Shown: positions 47,682 through 50,635 of the stretch, piece after piece
Position numbering within the stretch: the first letter of the stretch is position 1
How the letters are laid out: every line of letters begins with the position of its first letter
NCBI GenBank assembly: GCA_963578885.1
Contig: CAUZEQ010000001.1
Span: 1 to 50,635 of the forward strand
Source of the DNA: UBA8437 sp963578885
Lineage (GTDB): Bacteria; Planctomycetota; Planctomycetia; Planctomycetales; Planctomycetaceae
DNA length: 50,635 nucleotides
Reading direction: 5' to 3'
Program-made: the position numbers and the translations under genes
Notes under the pieces: model-generated
Database searches by the model: none
What the model saw: the letters and a program-made list of their open reading frames with translations, nothing else
What the model was told of the DNA's origin: nothing

Positions 47682-48661
47682 TGGCCGATCACGTCGAGAT
47701 CCGCGGCGTCCGCCTCCATCTCTCGTCGGCCGATCCGTCACGCAGCGAGTGGATCGGGCAGGGCGAAGTGCTCAGGCAACTGCTCGCCTGCTGGTTGACC
47801 GTCGATGACCAGGACCTGCCGCTGGCTCCCCGGCTGACCGGGGCCCCGGGAATCGGCAAGACCACCCTGGCCATGGCGGCCGCGGCCGCGCGAAAACAGG
47901 ACCTGTTCGTCTACCAGTGCACCGCCGACACGCGACCCGAAGACCTGCTGGTCACTCCGGTACTGGCCGAATCCGGCACGATCCAGTACCACGCCAGCCC
48001 GCTGGTCACCGCGATGCTCACCGGAAGCGTCTGCGTGCTGGATGAGGGCAACCGGATGAACGAAAAGTCGTGGGCCAGCCTCGCACCGCTGCTGGACCAC
48101 CGACGCTACGTCGAGTCGATCGTTGCCGGCATCACCATCCCGGCCTCTGACGACTTCCGCTGCGTGGTCACGATGAACGAGGACGAGTCGACCTTCGAAG
48201 TCCCCGACTACATCCTCAGCCGACTCCAGCCCACACTCGTGCTCGAACACCCCTCGCGAGACGACGAGCGAGCGATCCTCGAGTACCACCTCCCCTTTGC
48301 CAACGCCGAAATGCTCAACCTCACCGTCGAATTCCTCCAGCAGGCTCACAAACTGAAACTCGACTTCTCCACACGTGACGGCATCAACGTGATCCGCTAC
48401 GCACTCAAACGCCTCGCCTCCGACCCACAACACCCTCTCTCCAGAGACCACGCCTGGGCCGAATCGGTGACCGCCTGCCTGGGCGACGATGCACTCGATC
48501 TCCAGACTCTCGCCACCCAAAAGCAGCAATCCCTGGGCGGCAACATCATTCCGCTGGGACTGGGAGACTTCTTCTTCTCCGGCGACGACCCGCTGCACCC
48601 CGACGTCGACCTCGACGATGACGATCTTGACGACGAAGACGTTGATGAGTCCGGACCATGA
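47681..48661 (+). CDS. MoxR-like (AAA_5-type) AAA+ ATPase
   Basis: A 326-residue AAA+ protein. Walker A is G-A-P-G-I-G-K-T (54-61), Walker B V-C-V-L-D-E-G-N-R (117-125), sensor 1 V-V-T-M-N-E-D, and a probable arginine finger lies in I-L-S-R-L-Q-P. M-N-E-K-S-W-A-S-L-A-P-L-L-D matches the MoxR/dynein-related clade. The C-terminus ends in a very acidic tail (D-D-D-D-L-D-D-E-D-V-D-E), possibly a docking segment. It differs clearly from the MoxR at 40801 and has no DUF58 or vWA partner beside it. Its partner is presumably the 630-residue protein, whose ATG overlaps its TGA. It is cytoplasmic. Confidence 0.92.
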   Translation: MADHVEIRGVRLHLSSADPSRSEWIGQGEVLRQLLACWLTVDDQDLPLAPRLTGAPGIGKTTLAMAAAAARKQDLFVYQCTADTRPEDLLVTPVLAESGTIQYHASPLVTAMLTGSVCVLDEGNRMNEKSWASLAPLLDHRRYVESIVAGITIPASDDFRCVVTMNEDESTFEVPDYILSRLQPTLVLEHPSRDDERAILEYHLPFANAEMLNLTVEFLQQAHKLKLDFSTRDGINVIRYALKRLASDPQHPLSRDHAWAESVTACLGDDALDLQTLATQKQQSLGGNIIPLGLGDFFFSGDDPLHPDVDLDDDDLDDEDVDESGP

Positions 48662-50550
48662 GCGACGTGATCAGCGGACCACTGGCGATCAGCGACCAGA
48701 CGCTGGCCGTGCCGGTGATCCACGGCAGCGGCGATTTTTCCATCGCCGTCCGCAAAGTGATGCTCGAACACGACTTCGACTGCCTGGCCGTCCCGCTGCC
48801 ACCGTCGTTCCAGGCCGACACCGAAGCCGCGCTCGAACACCTGCCCGGCGCCACGATCACCCTGCAGCACGAATCGGCTCGATTCGAGGAACCCGGCTGG
48901 ACACCCGAAGACCAGCACGACGATGACCCGTCCGAGGTGCGGCGAGCCAGCTACGTGCCGATCGATCCGTGCCAGCCGGTGATCGCGGCCCTGAGAACCG
49001 CGGTGGGAGAACACATTCCCCGGGCGTTTGTCGACCCCGAAACCAGGCCCTGGGAACCGCTGGCCGCCGTGCTGCCCGATGCCTACGCGCTGAAACGTGT
49101 CGAGCTCGAACAGTTCGCCGCCGCCATCCTGCCCGCACTGCCCCGGCCACCCGATGGACAACCCACAGATCGGGTCGAACACATCGCCGCGCGAATTCAC
49201 GAACTCGAGCAGCAGCACGAATCGATCCTCCTGGTCTGCAGCCTGCTCGATTGGCCGTGGATCCGCGAGTCGTACCACCGCGACGGCGGACGGATCTGCC
49301 AGGGCGATGAGGTCCAAGAGACCCAGGCGCTGGCCGTCGACCCCCGCACACTCGCCTTTGTCCTGGGCGAATTGCCCTTCATTACCGGGCTCTACGAGAC
49401 CGCTCGAGCACGACTCGACGACGATCAGAATCTGTCCGTCGACGGACTCAAGGAACTGCTGCTGGAAACCCGCGACCGGTACAAGTCGGAATGGAAGTCG
49501 CGGGCACGCTCGATCACACCCCAGCTGCTCTCGACCTTCTTCCGCTACGTCCGAAACCTCTCGCTGATCGAACGACGGCTGACGCCGGACCTCTATACCC
49601 TGGTCACCGCCGCCAAGCAGGTGGCTGGAGACGAGTTTGCGATCACGCTGGCCGAAACCGCTCGCGACTACCCCTATGCGTTGCCGCTGCCGCTCGAGGA
49701 GATTCGGTTCGGGATCGGGCAGGGAGAACTGCCCGGCGGGGAACGGGTCGAGTTGGTCAGCCGACTGCCGGGTCCACCACTCAGCTGGCGAACCGTGAGA
49801 CTCAAGCCCCGCCCGCCTCAACCACAACAGGACCAGTGGCAGATGCAGTGGGATCCGCATCGGCAGTGCAGCTGGCCACCGGAAGACAATGCGATCGAGC
49901 GGTTTCGGACTCACGTCAAGGACTCGGCCCTGTCGCTGCTCGGAGCCGACCTGGCCCGCTCCGAAAAGTTCACGACCAGCTTCCGAGACGGTCTCGATAT
50001 CCGAGAAACACTCAGGAACTGGCACACCGGAGACCTGTTCGTCAAGGTGCTGCCGCCCACCCGTGGCAGCCTCGACTGCGTGCTGATGTTCTTCGATTCA
50101 CCGGCCGATCCCCGCGACTACCCGTGGCGGATCACCTGGATGGCCGAGCATCATGACGAATCGACCCTGGCCCTGTTTGCCTCCAACTTCCAGGCCGAAC
50201 TCGCCGGGCCCGGTATCGGAGTGGCCAGCTACGGTGGGGCGATGTTCCTGTTCCCGCCACGGCCGATTCCCGACGTCTGGGTCGACCCGAGGTTCGATTG
50301 GGCCGACACGCTCGAGGAACGACTGCTCGCCGCGGCCTGCCACTACAGCCACGAACGACACATCGCCGTGCTCAGCCATGCCCCACCCGGGGCCGCCTGG
50401 CGGCGAATCGCACGGCAACACCGTCGCAAGCTGATCCACGTACCCCTGGGGCGCTTCAGCCAGGAAACCGTCGCCCGCCTGCGACAGGTCCACGTGCTCA
50501 ACGGACAGGAAGTCCGCAGCTACGCCGCTCACTTCATCCGCAAGGCGTAG
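48658..50550 (+). CDS. 630-residue orphan protein, partner of MoxR-like ATPase; possibly TraB/EreA-like
   Basis: The protein has no signal or membrane segment. I do not recognise it firmly. The N-terminal third has the rhythm of the TraB/EreA/DUF5682 group: an early strand ending in I-H-G-S-G-D followed by a helix, then L-A-V-P-L-P-P-S, later Y-V-P-I-D-P-C-Q-P-V-I-A-A-L-R and I-P-R-A-F-V-D, and E-S-I-L-L-V-C-S-L-L-D-W. DUF5682 genes are known beside MoxR and vWA genes, which fits the neighbour. Some catalytic positions seem changed (for instance no final His after V-C). The C-terminal half is unlike anything I know. The TAG stop is shared with a dispersed repeat. Confidence 0.8.
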   Translation: MSDVISGPLAISDQTLAVPVIHGSGDFSIAVRKVMLEHDFDCLAVPLPPSFQADTEAALEHLPGATITLQHESARFEEPGWTPEDQHDDDPSEVRRASYVPIDPCQPVIAALRTAVGEHIPRAFVDPETRPWEPLAAVLPDAYALKRVELEQFAAAILPALPRPPDGQPTDRVEHIAARIHELEQQHESILLVCSLLDWPWIRESYHRDGGRICQGDEVQETQALAVDPRTLAFVLGELPFITGLYETARARLDDDQNLSVDGLKELLLETRDRYKSEWKSRARSITPQLLSTFFRYVRNLSLIERRLTPDLYTLVTAAKQVAGDEFAITLAETARDYPYALPLPLEEIRFGIGQGELPGGERVELVSRLPGPPLSWRTVRLKPRPPQPQQDQWQMQWDPHRQCSWPPEDNAIERFRTHVKDSALSLLGADLARSEKFTTSFRDGLDIRETLRNWHTGDLFVKVLPPTRGSLDCVLMFFDSPADPRDYPWRITWMAEHHDESTLALFASNFQAELAGPGIGVASYGGAMFLFPPRPIPDVWVDPRFDWADTLEERLLAAACHYSHERHIAVLSHAPPGAAWRRIARQHRRKLIHVPLGRFSQETVARLRQVHVLNGQEVRSYAAHFIRKA

Positions 50551-50635
50551 GGACTGGCTCCAGAGCCGAGCCGGAGGCGAGGGCGCCGGTGCCTGTCCCG
50601 ACATCGATCGCCGGCTCTTGCAGCGGAAACAGACA
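50550..50635. repeat. GGGACTGGCTCC-family repeat starting in a stop codon, cut by window end
   Basis: It starts with the last base of the preceding TAG: GGGACTGGCTCCAGAGCC, then GGCGCCGGTGCCTGTCCC (50582-50599), then sequence aligned with 3594-3630 of the copy at 3545. The other half lies beyond the window. A terminator-like role is likely. Confidence 0.82.

Noticed and set aside
48397..50025. 542-codon minus-strand frame over the orphan gene
   Set aside because: The plus frame is coupled to the ATPase gene and has protein-like periodicity; the minus frame has only biased composition.

Overview
The window looks like a chromosomal segment of a GC-rich member of the Planctomycetota. Four DUF1501 proteins with twin-arginine leaders, a PSCyt1-DUF1549-DUF1553 (PSD1) protein, a heptaheme cytochrome with TPRs, PQQ-type propellers, a formylglycine sulfatase, Gfo/Idh/MocA oxidoreductases, a membrane-tailed Ser/Thr kinase and a MoxR-DUF58-BatA operon are all typical of that phylum. 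Shine-Dalgarno sites are mostly weak or absent. I found no rRNA, tRNA, CRISPR array, transposase or phage gene. The order or family cannot be fixed from this sequence alone.

Layout. 1-3535: the tail of a Gfo/Idh/MocA gene, a 13-bp tandem repeat, then two DUF1501 genes overlapping by one base. 3673-9634 (minus): a PSD1 - DUF1501 - heptaheme cytochrome operon. 9693-11750 (minus): a TPR/GT41 protein. 11890-16048: a transglutaminase-like lipoprotein and a 999-aa propeller with a methyltransferase-like head. 16111-18144 (minus): a secreted alpha/beta hydrolase. 18364-24035: Ser/Thr kinase, glutamine amidotransferase, GT4 glycosyltransferase, archaeal-type phosphoglycerate mutase, and a converging small membrane protein. 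24225-27241 (minus): an unusual WD40-oxidoreductase fusion coupled to an amidohydrolase. 27697-28143: a kinase remnant. 28158-30487 (minus): sialidase-like protein and SDR. 30667-34329: sugar isomerase/epimerase, divergent ATP sulfurylase, sulfatase. 34335-35888 (minus): ComM/YifB ATPase. 36099-37526: a fourth DUF1501 gene. 37620-45358: cupredoxin, tiny membrane protein, TPR-PQQ propeller, then MoxR, DUF58 and BatA genes joined by overlapping stop/start codons. 45509-47296: acetolactate synthase. 47388-50550: three overlapping genes for a 97-aa orphan, a MoxR-like AAA+ ATPase and a 630-aa orphan. This last cassette is the best candidate for an undescribed system.

Many proteins are exported: redox proteins, hydrolases, a sulfatase and a sialidase-like protein, with sugar oxidoreductases and isomerases alongside. 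This suggests breakdown of complex, probably sulfated, carbohydrates, but no substrate can be read from the sequence. Intergenic spaces, mostly behind stop codons, carry several families of palindromic REP-like repeats. One family begins exactly in the TAG stop codon of two unrelated genes. Hexamers resembling TANNCT recur upstream of plus-strand genes; three lie 6-7 nt from the ATG, which would give leaderless messages.
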